NCBI GenBank assembly: GCA_023333565.1
Contig: JAJKFH010001810.1
Location: 1,116,001-1,180,000, forward strand
Origin: Puffinus mauretanicus
Lineage: Eukaryota > Chordata > Aves > Procellariiformes > Procellariidae
DNA length: 64,000 nucleotides
Direction: 5' to 3'
Shown: piece after piece, positions 1 through 13,034 of the stretch
Position numbering within the stretch: the stretch's first letter is position 1
Layout: the number at the start of each line of letters is the position of its first letter
Position numbers and translations under genes: made by a program
Notes under the pieces: model-generated
Seen by the model: only the letters and a program-made list of their open reading frames with translations
What the model was told of the DNA's origin: nothing
Database searches by the model: none

Positions 1-3000
1 CCCAGAGAGGCCTTTGGAAGTACAATAATGACCAAAATAGAATTTATGCTCTCAATAGCTAGAAAAAAATTGCAGTGAAATGGCCTATGGGCTTGGCTAG
101 CAGTCATAGGAACTGCATATATGAAAAAAATGGAGTGATTTGCATTTTGGCTGTTCCTTCTTATAGGAGCGAGCAGCTTCAGTGAGGGGTGATGCTCAGG
201 AAGGATGCCTGTTGCTTGCAAAGTTATAGGCTTGCTTTGCATCTGTGCAAGCAGTTTGCTCAGTAAAAATATATTGAAATTCATAGGAAAGTATAAATCA
301 TTGGGATTAGCTAATTAGAAAGCATAAAACCAACAAGCTAATCAGTCAATCTTATTTACATAGTGGGTCTGTTTGACCTTTAACATAGTCAGTGTGTCTG
401 CAATATTGTTCAAATGGTACCTTGTTCTGTTAGCATGCTTGGGCTTGTTCTTTTGATCCAGGGATTGTGCTACACTGCACTGCTTATGCTAGAGAGATGG
501 ACTTCATATAAGGAGAAGTCCTTTATGGTAGACATTTCTTTTATTAATGGGGCCACTAAGCAGCAAAGACTTTCTTGATCTCTTACTTGTACATCAACAA
601 GTCTTGATGCTTTAAAGAATTCCACTCCTCTTCTAGAGCCTGTTTCCTCTCCAGACGATGTAGGATTCATTAATAAGTAGCAATAGCTTTTACAGCAAGG
701 ACAACTTGCAGAAATATTAGCATGGTAGTTGTATGTCCAGCCAAGGAGGGCACACAGCCTTTGTGACTACTGTTGTCCAAAGGAGAGCTCAGAGGACTTG
801 TAGAAAACCCATTTGTGCTCTCACTGTAGGACTTGTGGCTGCTTTTAAGTATGAAATGGTGAAGTTATACCTCAGTGTGGCTGTATTGCCTGTCTCATCA
901 AACGCTCGTGACTCTTCTTTCATTTCTTCTTCTTTAGTTTTGTATTAGGTACTGTATAATTCTGCAAGGTTATTTGATGCCACAGTACCCATGCCACACT
1001 GTGGCTGCACTGTGTCTTAAATTTCCTTTGTTCCCCTGAACTAACATTCCCCATGTGATCCATGGCGCAGATAACTTTAAACACCTTTCTTCAACATCTA
1101 GCAAGATATTCTAAACATTAAACTATTGTAGTCTATCCTGAAGGCTTTATAATGGTGTGATCGCTTTCCCTCTTGAACTTCATTCGCTCTACAATTTTCA
1201 TCCAGTCTCCAAATTTTAGCATTCGCTGTATGGGGTAAATAAGTGCCTTCAAGTTATATAATTTTTGGTCCACCAGAGCATCCTCATAAGATAGTATGAA
1301 GCCAACCACCTTTATGTTTTGTTTCAGTTGTTGTGAATATTTGTTGCTTAATTAAAGCCCCAGCTCTATGAAGCAAATATTTACTGGGAAAATTTCAGGT
1401 GTAATGCGAAAGTGGTAAAATGCTAGTCCCCATGATGTTGGGAAAAAAATTGATAATGTGACAATAATGTGCACCAATAGGTGAAAAAGAGAAGATAAAA
1501 TTCCAGGCCTTTCTTAAAGCCAGCGGTGTGATTTTCAGGGTACCAGATGGTGTGGTGGAGCTGGTGAGGTTTGTGTTTGGCATTAAAATGCATTGTATTT
1601 TGCTTCTTCAGGGGTAAAAAAATTGCAAAGTCTTTTGCAGTACCTTGAATAGAGAATTTTCAAGTTTATGGCTAAGGATTGCAAAAGTTTCTTATTCTGT
1701 GGGGTTGGGGCTTATTTTTGTATTAATACTTGAAACTCTTAGGTTGTCAGTTTACTGTTTGGATGGAACTGGCAAACTTTCAGCGAACATCTTTGCAATA
1801 TTAGTTTGATTTGCTGACATTAGAAGTCTGGGTGCATTTTCTTTCTGAACATATAGGTATTCTCTGTGCAGTGGAGGGATTTGAAGCTTATAGCATGGAT
1901 ATGCTTTTTTACTACGCCTGTAAAAAAATCCACCCACATTTGGCAAAGTTATAAACATTTGAAAAATTGCATTTCACACATTCTTGGTCAAGCCTTAATA
2001 GAACTTTTAGCAGTTACATTTCCAAAAGATTACATATGTATTGGATGTTTGCTTCTCTCAAGATAGGACTTTCCTTGAAATTGCTGCTCTGAGTTGGACG
2101 GGTCGAACCAATACAACCAGTGGAACTGAGATCAAGGAATTTGCCTGTCATGTTTTCTAGTGAGCATCCTGTTAAGATCAGTTAGCACATCAATAGGAAT
2201 TAAACATTGAGAATTAAACTTCAGAAGAGATAGGAATTGGGCAGGTGGGTGAGAGTGGTTGTTAGTTAAGTGGTAAGTAAGTTGTGTTTGTCTGCATGGC
2301 TAACCAAGAGTGGGAGCAGGACTGAGATAAGATGAGGATCATAGAAGGGAGTTCTGGCTCAGCAAAGGACAGGGACTGAACTGGTGGCCTTCAAGGAAGG
2401 ACATGACAAAGAAGTGAGATCCAGTGAGGAGCTGGATTGCATGAAGAGAGTATACTGCAGCTGGAGAAAAACACGAGAGGGTAGAGAGACTGGATGGAGT
2501 GGCCTTGGTATGGTAAAAGAGAAAGACAGCCTGGGTGTTCTGGATGCAATCTCCTATGTGACTTCAACCTGAGTTCTACCAGGAGATAAAGTACTTCAAG
2601 TGTGCTAGAGGTGTGGTTGAGTACAAACCACGTGACACCAAGTATAGATGCAAGCAAACTTTTTTGCTATAAAAAGAATGCCTTCAGTGCATTAAATTGC
2701 TCATATAGATGCATCCAGTGTCCCCCAACAATACTTGCACATGCTGATGCAGAGCTTCTCAATCATTCGGTTATGTTGGCTACCCTTAAAGCCAAGGTTC
2801 TTGTTATAACTTTTTCCCCCCTGTTTTTTGGCTAGACCACCTTCCCTTTTGTTTTGCATTGTGGAAAATCCTTGCGTTGATTAGACAAAGATCTATTAAA
2901 ACACTTTCCTGAAATTGTTTTTCTATAGCTTCTAACTAAACTTACCAGCTGCAATTAGAGAGGAGCCAGCAGGTTGTCCTTGGTGTCAGTGGAGAAACCT

Positions 3001-6000
3001 AGAGCTTTTTGCAGCAGAATTTGAGTTTCCAAGGTTTGAAAAAGAAGAAAGGAGAAGCTGTGTATCTACCGATATAGTTCTCTTAGGAGGTCCTGCATTA
3101 CATCCACTATAAGTGGATACTATGCATCTGCCTTCATTCTTTTGCCTGAAGCCCAAGGTATGGGAACCTCCAGTATCTCCAGTTTTATTTGGAACACTGC
3201 TGCAGTTGTTTAGTGCTTTCTTGGCCTGTTGGTATCCTCTATAAGACAAGAATTACTTTCACATAAATTTAGCATTCCTTCCGTCACCAGCAAGGAGAAA
3301 TTGTCATCACCTTTCTCCACCCTCCCCCCCTTTTTTTCTCTCTCTGTAAATACATGGGTTGTTCTTATGATTCCTGTCCCCCCAAATGCTTTGTCATTAC
3401 TACCCTACATCTTCATATTCATACTTTACATATCCTCCTGTATGTAAACATTTTGGTTTTCTGTAATGTAGAAGCACCTTCATAGACCTTCATAAGTTTA
3501 TGACATTTTCTCTCTTTTGTATAACCCAGGAAGGAGATAACTTGGCTTTTTTTTTTTCTCTTCTTGCAATATTCTTTGCATAAAGAAAAAACAATTGTCT
3601 GGCAAAAGTGGAAATCAGATGATGTGTCAGCAGAACCTGAACCTGCTGAAATAACTTCTGTGTCCTGACCCACTGCATTGAAGCTGATTGACACAGCTCA
3701 GCATGATTGTTTGAAGTGAAAACATAAGGAAGCAAAGTGAGCATTTAACAAATAGCTCCTTTGTGACTCGCCTGTTAGCTTAGCAAAGAAAGCCATTTTG
3801 TGACTTTAGGAAGTATGCTTTTCCCATTATACATCAGCATCATTGTAGTTTTGGCCCATGTGCAGTTGAGTAGGCCACCAGTAATAGGTAGCTTCTCTAA
3901 CTCAAGGCCGAAGTTATCCTCCTTTCCCTGCTGTTCTGTGCAGGTTCGCCTGCACCTTGCGTAGGAGTTCAAGGTCTGAAGCAAGCATGTCTGGTTTTTG
4001 ACTCATTATCTTCCTTCCGAATGTCAGTTGAACAATACCATTCTGGAAGGCAGAATAGCCAAAGGATAGCAATGCCTGATTTCCGCACTAAGAGATGACT
4101 TCTTGGCTTTGACAGAAATTTTCTAAAGAAAAATAGGATGACATTGCAGCACTTTAGCAAAAATTTTGATATTGAATTGTGGGTTGTTTTTTTTTTTCCT
4201 TTCCTAATAGCATTCTTTTGTTTGCTTCAAAGCAAAGGGGAAAGAAAGCCATAAATTGCTGAACTTGCGTACAGGTTTTGATTTACGTTATCTTGGCCAA
4301 GAGAAGTAAATCAAGTAAAGATTCAAAACTATACAGCTTTCTGTAGTTGCTTACTTTTTTCCTGATTATAACATGTTCTTTATTTTTCTTAAGAAAAGTG
4401 GTTTCTTATAACCGTACAGCTGAATTCTTTTGAGATGAATAGAATGTAAAATCAGTTAATGCCCAAAGGAAAGGAGACCCAGGGTAGAATTACTAGGCTT
4501 CTCCCAGGGCACATGATGGAAGTTTGACCTCGTGTTTAAAAGGAGTAGCTTAGGCCCAATCCAAATCGCATTGAAGTGAGTGAAAAGAGTCACTGTACTT
4601 TTAATGGAAAAAGAGTTGGGGCCTTTATTAGTAACTTTAATATAGTACTGTCTCAAGAGGTTGCATTCTACTGCATTTTATTTTGAATATGACTGCCTTG
4701 CTGCAAATGAACTGGTTATTGCGATTTCAGCAGCAGCAGACAATTTCTTGAACAGATTACCATTACGAGTAATGGCATGGAGGGAGAAAAGTTTATTGCC
4801 TGCTTGAATTTTTTTGTGGATGAAGAGCTAGAAATGCAAAAGTTCAAAGAGGAGATGCATTCCTTAGTTTTGATGCACACTGCTGTGTTCCAGAAAAAGG
4901 GGGGCTGCAGGGGAAATACATGTGGGTATGGAAAACGTGTCATGAAATAGCTGTTTCACTTGCAGTTGGAGCTGAGGTGCTACAAAAGGTCCCAAGAAGG
5001 TAGTTATGAGACCTTGATATTAAGCATTGTCTGGAGGAAGTGGAGCAAAACTTCTTTTCATCCTAGTAGGAGAAGTGTGGAGCTGCCTCCTTGCTTTTCC
5101 CGTGAATGATGCATCTCAACGCTACAGAACAGTGCAGCACAGAGACAGTAGCTCCAAAGCTGGAGACAAGGCAGTGGTGTCAACGCTGGGCTGTGGCAGA
5201 ACTAATTTATGCTGGTGGCCCCATCTAAGCTCTGGTCTTGGTTTGCTTTGCAGGACATCTAATGCCGCAGCAAAAACGTTGCCTACAAACTGTTGGGGGG
5301 GTTAGCTTTTGTTTTGCCCCTCCATCCCCCCCAGGAAGGAAGAGGACCTTGGTAGACTCTGCCAGCCCAGCTTTCCTCCTGACATGTTAGAATAAATTGG
5401 GAATAGTTCCCAGCTCCATATGTGTATTCCCACGTTCCCTGGTATAAATGTATGCAGGGTCTAGCTCTCACCTGAGCGGCTTTTATCTTTCAAATCTAGA
5501 GCTGGCTTGTTTAGATCCAGATTATATGTATCTGGATAATGCTGTATAGCCAATTCTAGGTAATGCCTTTCTGAAGCCTACTTGGCTTTTGGCTACTTGA
5601 CGATTGGTGTATTTCTGGATTAATCTTCTCTTTTAAAGGCTGTATTTTGCATTTCTGTACTGAAATCAATCAGCAAACACATTAAAAAGTTAGAATACCA
5701 TCTAGATATGATTTACCTGACAATTTCATTGCCATGTACATAGCAATGGAAATACAGCATTGCTTAGAAAATCAGAAAAGATTGATTGGGTTTTTTTTTA
5801 ACAAAACAAATCTAAAATCTACTTAAAATTTACTTTTTCTGTCACTTCACTCATGTTTTAGAATATACAGGCATAGTAATGTGAAGTGCTAAAATGACAC
5901 AAATTAAAATTTGCATTTATTTTCTGATTTCACTGCTGACATGAGGTGGCCCTGAAGTGAGATAGAACACAAACTTCTTAAGCTTGTCTAAATGTCATCT

Positions 6001-7430
6001 TCTAAACATTGAAGAAAACAGATAATTTCACAGAGACATTAGTTTTAAATATGGTCCCATAAATGTATTTAAAAATTGCTTTTCAAATGAAAATATAATA
6101 GAGCATCATTGTTTACAGAGTGTGCCATTAATTAGCCATGAAGCAAAGTACTTCTAAAACCCTAGTTTTGACGCTGAGGTTTAAATCTCCTCCTAAATGT
6201 TCAAAGGGGAGAATATTAGAATATTCATTCTAAAAAGCTTCAGAATAAGAAAGAAAGAAAGCTTCAGAATTGGTTTTGGTTGCTTGCGATCAGGAAAAAC
6301 TTTTTATCTGTTGGAGGAACTAGTTGTGGTCTGCAGATGCCCTAGGAAATTGGCCAAGTGTTGGCCACCCTGTGTACCCAGAAAGGAGTGCTGTAAGGAG
6401 TGCTGTGAGGACTTCACAACTTAGGTGTCTGCTCACATGTGGTTTTGGGAAATGCTTGTGTGCTCTTTTTTGTTGTCAAATATAGATGTATGTATAAAAC
6501 TCAAAGAAAATCTTTAGCATAAGTGGGTTTAAATGTCTAAATTGATGTACTATCAATTGATCGAGACCAACAAATTAATGAGCTAGTGATAAAAAAATTA
6601 TTAAAAATGACACCAAAAGATTACAAAAATCTACTCATATCACCTGATGCTCATGTATCCTCTTACAATGTTTCAGCAATGCTAGTGATTTAGCTGTTTT
6701 TTATTGTGACCATTCCCAACTCTATTGCTACTCTTCTGCCTTTATCAAGGCCTTATGCTGTTGGAGATCTCTGAACTCTGTCCAGACCTCAGTTGGTGCC
6801 ACACGAGGATCTTGTTTGATACCCCACAGAGAACTCGGAGGTTGGGTGTGGAAGGATAAGAGATGCAGACTGCAAAATTGCTAGTTTAGCATCAGTCCAA
6901 ACCAGTAGAGGATCTGCCAGGGTACTGGTCGCAAGAGGGGACAGCTGCTGCCTTTTTTGTGTTGAGCATTGACTGGTGCATCCATTCACAGGGTGAAAGA
7001 GAGCATTTCTTGGCCCTGTCACCAAATGGTTTGTGTCCCTAATTTTCTTAGCAGTTTGCATGGGCTTAAATACTTTTTTTTATATATATATATTTATTTT
7101 TACAATTTAATCACTTGAGTGTTGTTTAACTCCAAATTTTACTTCAGAGATGTATAATTTCTGATTTCATTTTCTCAGTCTAACAATGTACATTAGCTAA
7201 AACCACCCTTAATGCTTACGCAGACCAGGAGTTTCTTTACAGAGCAGTGCCAATGAACCTTTTTATCACCAGCTATTCTAATGCTTCATTTCCGATCAGA
7301 TTATTATTTCAAGCCAAAATGTACATTACTCTAGCTTCCAGATAATCGTAGACTACAGTCTAGACTGATTTTCTCCCTTTGTTTCCCTTGCAAGGGTTTG
7401 TATCTTATGTTTCCAGAATGGAGAACTTAT
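1..7430. other. AT-rich stretch without recognised gene
   Basis: No open frame here exceeds about 90 codons and none resembles a known protein. Only minor low-complexity sequence is seen: a pyrimidine tract near 3303-3346, a short duplication of AAAGCTTCAGAAT around 6234-6271, and a T/TA run near 7072-7092. No CR1, LTR or RNA gene was recognised. Confidence 0.6.
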
Positions 7431-7433
7431 GTT

Positions 7434-7474
7434 CACGTGCAGTGATTTTGCTGCAGTATATAGTATAAAAGGGG
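7434..7474 (+). promoter_or_regulatory. Possible TATA promoter with E-box
   Basis: A CACGTG E-box (7434-7439) lies 24 bases upstream of a canonical TATAAAAGGGG (7464-7474). The spacing would suit a core promoter firing near 7500. No open frame or splice signal of note follows, so this may be chance in AT-rich DNA. Confidence 0.15.
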
Positions 7475-7630
7475 CTAAAATAGTTTAGTGTTGATGTTTC
7501 CATTAAATACAAAATATGAAAACTCTCTGGAGGAAGCAACATTAAATTAGTACAATCACGTATCACTCTAATCATAGCAAACATTATTATTAGTAGTATT
7601 TCTACTAACTGCTATGGGCATGAAGTAATT

Positions 7631-7661
7631 AAAAAAAAAAAAAGCAAAAAAAAAAAAAAAA
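7631..7661. repeat. Interrupted poly-A tract
   Basis: Two A runs separated by GC in otherwise ordinary AT-rich sequence. No retrocopy is recognisable on its left, so it is probably a simple repeat rather than a poly-A tail. Confidence 0.8.
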
Positions 7662-9915
7662 GCAGGGACATGCACACTTTTCTTTTTCCTAAAATGAGCT
7701 AGTGATTAGGGTGTCAGTAAGAGCAGAAGCTTCTAAGAAAGAGACTTTTCTTAGGGCTTTTTTTCCTTCAAATATCTGGACACCTGTTTTCTTCCAGGCC
7801 CTGGTGGTGTAGAAAGAACACTGGATTTTTGGGTTTGTTTGTTTTTTGGTTCATGTGGGTTTTTTTTGTTTGGTTGGTTTTTTTTAATATAGTAACTGAA
7901 CCAATATTCATTATAACACCCCTGCCACTTCTGTGACAAAACAAGGAATGCAGGATGCCGGGCGAGATAATCAGCCTTTTCTTTCATCATGTTATTAGCT
8001 TCGTCTGTCCAGGTTGGCACTTTTTGTGGTTATGTATGCCAAATATTCAGGATTATTTGTCTGGCCACACAGCAACACTGTGTGGCTTTGTAACGCTTTG
8101 GTCAGTCACCTTTAATGCACCTCCTGTGGTTGTCTGTACTGACGCTGTTTTGTGTCTTGCCCAGTGGTTGCTAATTTCTTTCAATTAAAAATAACCCTTT
8201 TCTACTGCTGAAATGTTTCACTTGCTACTCTGTTCCATGTAGCATTAAAAATTTGTCGCTCTTTTAAATGTTTTTTCCTTTGGGACTGGATTTCAAAGGA
8301 ACACCTGGAAAGTTTTTCTTTGTTTTGTATTGTTTCATTTACAGTAGCCTGAATGCAAAAAAGAGGCATAAACAGAATAAATTAGCCAGCATATTTAAAG
8401 TTGAGAATATGTACTTAGTAAAGGTATAAATCTCTTGGGAGATGGTATCCAAAAACTTGTGTAAACTGAGCAATTAGAATTCTGGCTTGGAAAGAAATTT
8501 ACTTAAATTCTCTTCCCATTAGAAATATGATCAAAGAGTGTGCTGTTCTTAAGGAAATATGTGATTTAAATAGTTTTATACTTACCAAAATTATTTTCAT
8601 CTCTAGTTGCTTAAAAATAGTAATTATTCTTTTACAACTCATTTTAAATTTGGATGATGGTTTTCATTTATTTAAAAAAAAAAAAATTAAAAAAATTGGT
8701 TAAGTGAAAAATATAAGTTGGTGAACAAGTGCTCTCTAGTGCAGATAAGGTCTAGTATGTACTGTAGAATCTAATACAGCTCATGGCTGTAAAGACATCT
8801 AAATTTTGTAGACATTCCTGTAACCCCTTCCCATTATTACATTAGTACTAAAATGTGGGGTTTTTTCCAAATTAAGCACCCTTTTGCCTTTAGGGTCCTA
8901 TATAAAGGAGTGATTAATAGCATCATCATAAATCCCATTGAACCTTGAGAATACAGCACATCCTTCAGTCTTTCCAGAATTGGGGCCAATAATTATTTTA
9001 CAAATAGATTGATAGTATAGAAAGTTCATGAATGACAGTTTTGTAGTTCATACTACACGCAGTCATCTATTCAGGTGCTGATAGTGGGGAGAAATAAACA
9101 CTGATTAGGCTAAGAGGAAACTACGGGGGAAAATCTGAGGGGTTGGATATATCTAGGTTACATTAATTGTATTTTCTGCCTAAAAGAGAAGTTGTGACTT
9201 TTGCTTAGTGATGTGCTCAAACACCTTGCTGAAATAGGATTTTTTTTTTTCTTCCCTACCTATTTTTCTTGAAACAGTGTGATGGAGGCAGTATTTATGG
9301 GATATCCAGCATAGATTTTTTGAAGAATCTAATAATATTGATCTTTAGCAAATTCAGATGTTTTAAAATTTTAGGTTTAATTTTGAGGTTTTAAAATACA
9401 CATAGATTTATGCTATGTACACTATTGGGTAGATGCTTTCTTACATTCCCTTTCAAATAGATTAAATCAAGGAAAGGGACTTTAGTGATGCATTAGCTCA
9501 ATCACTTGACTCTTTCTTGATTATTTTGAACGATGAATCTTAAATAGATACATAGGCAACTTTCCATCATTGGGCCAGATGGGAATAGCTTTCTCACTTA
9601 ACAGAATCCAATTTGAATTGAGCATATCTTTCTCTTATTTATTTTAACGTGTTTCATTTCATGTCTCCAAATGTTTTCATTTTTACCCAACTCTGTGGGT
9701 CAGTTCCAAAATTCACATGCTATAACCCTTCCCTTCCTCTCCCCACCTCTACCAGAATGAGCCCTGTTTTATTCCTTATTCTCCCAAGTGGGCTACTTCT
9801 GCCAGACTTGTGTTTGTTTTGTTCGCCTGCCAAACTCCAGCAAATGTCTTATGTTTTAAGGATGATGGGCCAGTCTCCGCATGAATTCAGATGGTTCTGC
9901 AGATTTTTTTTGGAG

Positions 9916-9943
9916 GTTTTTGTTTGTTTGTTTGTTTGTTTTT
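9916..9943. repeat. (TTTG)n microsatellite
   Basis: About six copies of TTTG inside a T-rich block. A similar TTTG tract occurs at 29304-29325. Confidence 0.85.
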
Positions 9944-11460
9944 CTTTTGGTTTGGGCCTTTTTTTTTAATTTTTACTCACAGATTTTTTAGTCTGTAAGA
10001 CATAGCAGCTAAAGTGATCTTCAGCTAAAGAATGAATTTTATTCTGTTCTTCCAGAATGGTAAATGTTAAAATTCACTTTAAAGCAATCAGGAATTCAGA
10101 GCACTGCATGGAAAGGTCTTTCACTCATTTATGAAAGAACTATCAGCTGTCCAGGAGTTTGTGGTTTAAATACGGTATTTACAGCTAGTACACTTTAACA
10201 GCTCTTCACTGTGTTTACATGACCTGTTAAGGGCAAAACTTACATTTGCTCATATTCTTCTACAATCAGTGTAATCCTGAAACCTGCCATGAAAGTTCAA
10301 TTTCAGTAGTTGACTGACATTTTTATGAAACTCCTTTGGGATGTGGATTTTTATTTTACCACTGTGGGTAATGCCTATCTAAATCTGTCTGGCAAAATAA
10401 ACCGAATTACATGCAGGGCTGAAATGATTTTTTTTTTTCTTTTTTTTTTTTTTTCCCCTGAACTATTTATCAATTCTATTCCATTCCACAAAATGATAAT
10501 GATGTGGCTGTCCAGGCTGTCATCTGAATATTACAATGTGAGTGGGATATTTTTCATACTGTTGAGACCTCAGCCAAAATAAACAGTTATGAAAACTAGT
10601 TTGAAATATTTTTAGTTTGCTTTTTTAATTTTATTTTTTAACACGAATTCAAACACTAATGTTCCATGGTGCTGGCTACTAACTGCCTGTATAGAAGGAG
10701 TGGAGGGATTTTACTGATCGTATCCTAATTGTCAACAGATAGATTACACTTGCTTTTAAAAATCTACTGTTGCACTTTGTAAGATTCTGTGGTAAAAGCA
10801 AATGGTTGTGGGGATGGAAGCAAGCGGTGGGATGGAGGATAACCTCTTAAACAAGCATAGTGCGGATCGTCAGAAGTTATCCTGGAGAACTCCCATGTTT
10901 AGACATGATGCAAGTTTGAGGTGACGTAGAGATAAGGGGAAGAGGAGGATGAGAAGCAATTGTAAAACAATAAAAGAGTGCCAATTTTCAACTTTGTGAA
11001 AGACCTTAGTTTCAGAAGGGATTTTACTGTGAGAGGGTGGGAAGAGAGGAAGGCAGGAGAAAGTAGATTAAATGAGGAAAAGGACGATTCCAGGTATAGA
11101 AAGATGCAAAAAGCATAGGCAGAAATAGTAATTGAGAGAAAATTATGCAAAAGAAACAAATAATGTGCTTTTTTCTCTTGAAATCCTTAGTAAAACAAAG
11201 GACATGACCAGAGGACAGATGCTGGATGTGACTGATGGTGACTTGTGTGGTTATGGGTTTGACAAGATGGTCAAAACAGGATGAGGGCAGCCAACAAGCC
11301 TTTACAAATCAATCGTCTTTTCCAAGTTGCTGAAGCCCTTTTTGTGGGGAACCTTTACAGAGGTCAGGGTGGTCTTTCCAGTCCCAGTTCAAGTCAGCAA
11401 CATTATCATTAAAAGAAACAATTCAGTTTATTGGTCTTTAACTTCATTGTATCCTGTACA

Positions 11461-11673
11461 TAGAATCATAGAATCAGTAAGGTTGGAAAAGACCTTTAAG
11501 ATCATCGAGTCCAACCGTCAATCCAACACACCATGCCCCCTACACCATGTCCCTAAGGGCCTCATCTACACGTCTTTTAAATACCTCCAGGGATGGTGAC
11601 TCTACCACTTCCCTGGGCAGCCTGTTCCAAGGCCTGACCACTCTTTCAGTAAAAAAATTCCTCCTAATGTCCA
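11461..11673 (-). mobile_element. CR1 LINE 3' end, 5'-truncated
   Basis: Read on the minus strand this is the last ~210 bp of a CR1 element. On the plus strand it opens with the tandem AGAATCATAGAATCA that is the CR1 terminal repeat, then GGTTGGAAAAGACCT, both shared with the copies at 19851 and 40221. It contains the CR1 3' untranslated region and the very end of ORF2. Homology stops at about 11673. The TTAAGATCATCGAG stretch matches the copy at 40221 better than the one at 19851. Confidence 0.93.
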
Positions 11674-12814
11674 GAATGTGCCAATACTGAGCTCAGTGAA
11701 GAGAACATTGTTCATCTGATAGAATGGATGGATGTGTCGTAGTCCCAGGGAGGTCATGCCCTCACAAGTCCCTGCAGGATCCATATGTGCTTGGACTAGT
11801 TACAAGTTTTGGGAGATGGTGAAGGTTGTGTGGCAGCCCCTCTCCTAAGATGCTGTCATCACTTGTGCTGTTTTAGGCAATGGCTCTGGGTAGGTTCTGA
11901 AGGATAACAGGGAATCCTGAGAACGTGCACTGATGTGGTTTTCCTCATTAAAACTCTTGCTCAGTGGCTGGTGAGGCCAGCCAACTAGGTGAGAAGGAGC
12001 TCAATGCACGGAATATGTTATAATCTGTGGCTTCTGTTCCTCTGGTAGAGGTGTCTGGGAAGGACTATGAAAGGTGTCAGGTCCAGTGTTGAGCCCAATT
12101 AATAACTAATATACTCTATTTTTCCATAATTAAGACATTCCAAGTGAGCCCTTCTCCTACCGCTCCCTTTCATCATAGATTTTACCTACTTCCTCAATAG
12201 CAAATTCAAGGAGAAAACCATTGCTGTCAATCCCAGGCCATAAACACACATAGACAAATAAAAAAATGAGTAATTTCCACCAGTTTTCCTATTCCTGTCC
12301 TGTGAAGTCTTACGTCACAATCTAGTTATCAGAATTGGCAAAGGATGGAGAAAAAGAAGACATAAAAAATCATTTCCTTATTATCCAATTTTGCAGCTTC
12401 ATAATAGTGAAAAGAGAGATTTGACATTTGTGAATTACCTGTGGATTTAGCGCTTTCAGATCACCTGTATTTTGGAGGCATTTATCCTGATTGAGTCTGC
12501 TGTCATTCAAGTAAAATCATCTAGGAGAGAAAAACTTTGTGGATGACTTTATAACACCTGGGTTTGTGAATCTTTTGATCCCAAGGTAAAAGTAACTGGC
12601 ACTTTGCTACCTTGAACATTTACAGCAGTCATTTACAGCCATGAAATCAGACCAGATCATTGCAGTATCATTTTACTCTCACTTCAAAAATGTGTAATTC
12701 ATTTATAAGGTAGTGGAACACTTGACCCACTCTTCTTCTCCAGGGAGTAATGATAATGTGCTAATTTAAGGTTAGCGGTATTAGAAATGGCTATTTAGCA
12801 TATATGAAGTACAG
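11674..12814. other. Unique sequence between two CR1 ends
   Basis: No gene, RNA or repeat recognised. A plain AT-rich spacer with one short minus-strand open frame at 11602-11784 that mostly overlaps the CR1. Confidence 0.55.
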
Positions 12815-12870
12815 AGAATCATAGAATTGGTTAGGGTGGAAAAGACCTTTAAGATCGAGTCCAACCATAG
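12815..12870 (-). mobile_element. CR1 LINE, ~56-bp extreme 3' end
   Basis: Carries AGAATCATAGAATTGG then GGTGGAAAAGACCTTTAAGATCGAGTCCAACC, the most 3' part of CR1 on the minus strand. The insertion is truncated to only the terminal hairpin/octamer region, an extreme case of the CR1 5' truncation seen in the other copies. Confidence 0.85.
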
Positions 12871-12944
12871 GTTTGAAGTTGATGATTTGAAGTTTACATG
12901 TGGTGCACTTCAAAGAATGGATTAAGAGCCCCCTGCTCTTTCCT

Positions 12945-13034
12945 GGTTTTTTGTGTGTGTGTTGTTTTTTTTGGGGGGGGGTTTGGTTGGTTGTTTTTTT
13001 TTGGGGGGGTGGGGGGAGCTTGTTTTTTTGTTTC
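12945..13034 (+). repeat. T/G homopolymer block, G-quadruplex-prone
   Basis: Alternating long T and G runs: G runs of roughly 9, 7 and 6 within ~50 bp, preceded by a short GT repeat. The plus strand could fold into a G-quadruplex. Homopolymer lengths here may be unreliable in the assembly. Confidence 0.8.

Larger units (their letters stand above)
7475..11460. other. AT-rich stretch without recognised gene
   Basis: Contains A- and T-rich simple tracts (7631-7661, 7836-7887, 8671-8696, 10425-10455) and a TTTG repeat at 9916-9943. The longest open frame (9649-9969, 106 codons) is hydrophobic and runs through the T-rich repeat, which is typical of a chance frame. No gene or old repeat recognised. 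Confidence 0.6.

Noticed and set aside
9649..9969. 106-codon plus-strand frame
   Set aside because: Ends inside the TTTG repeat and is biased to Phe/Leu; likely chance.
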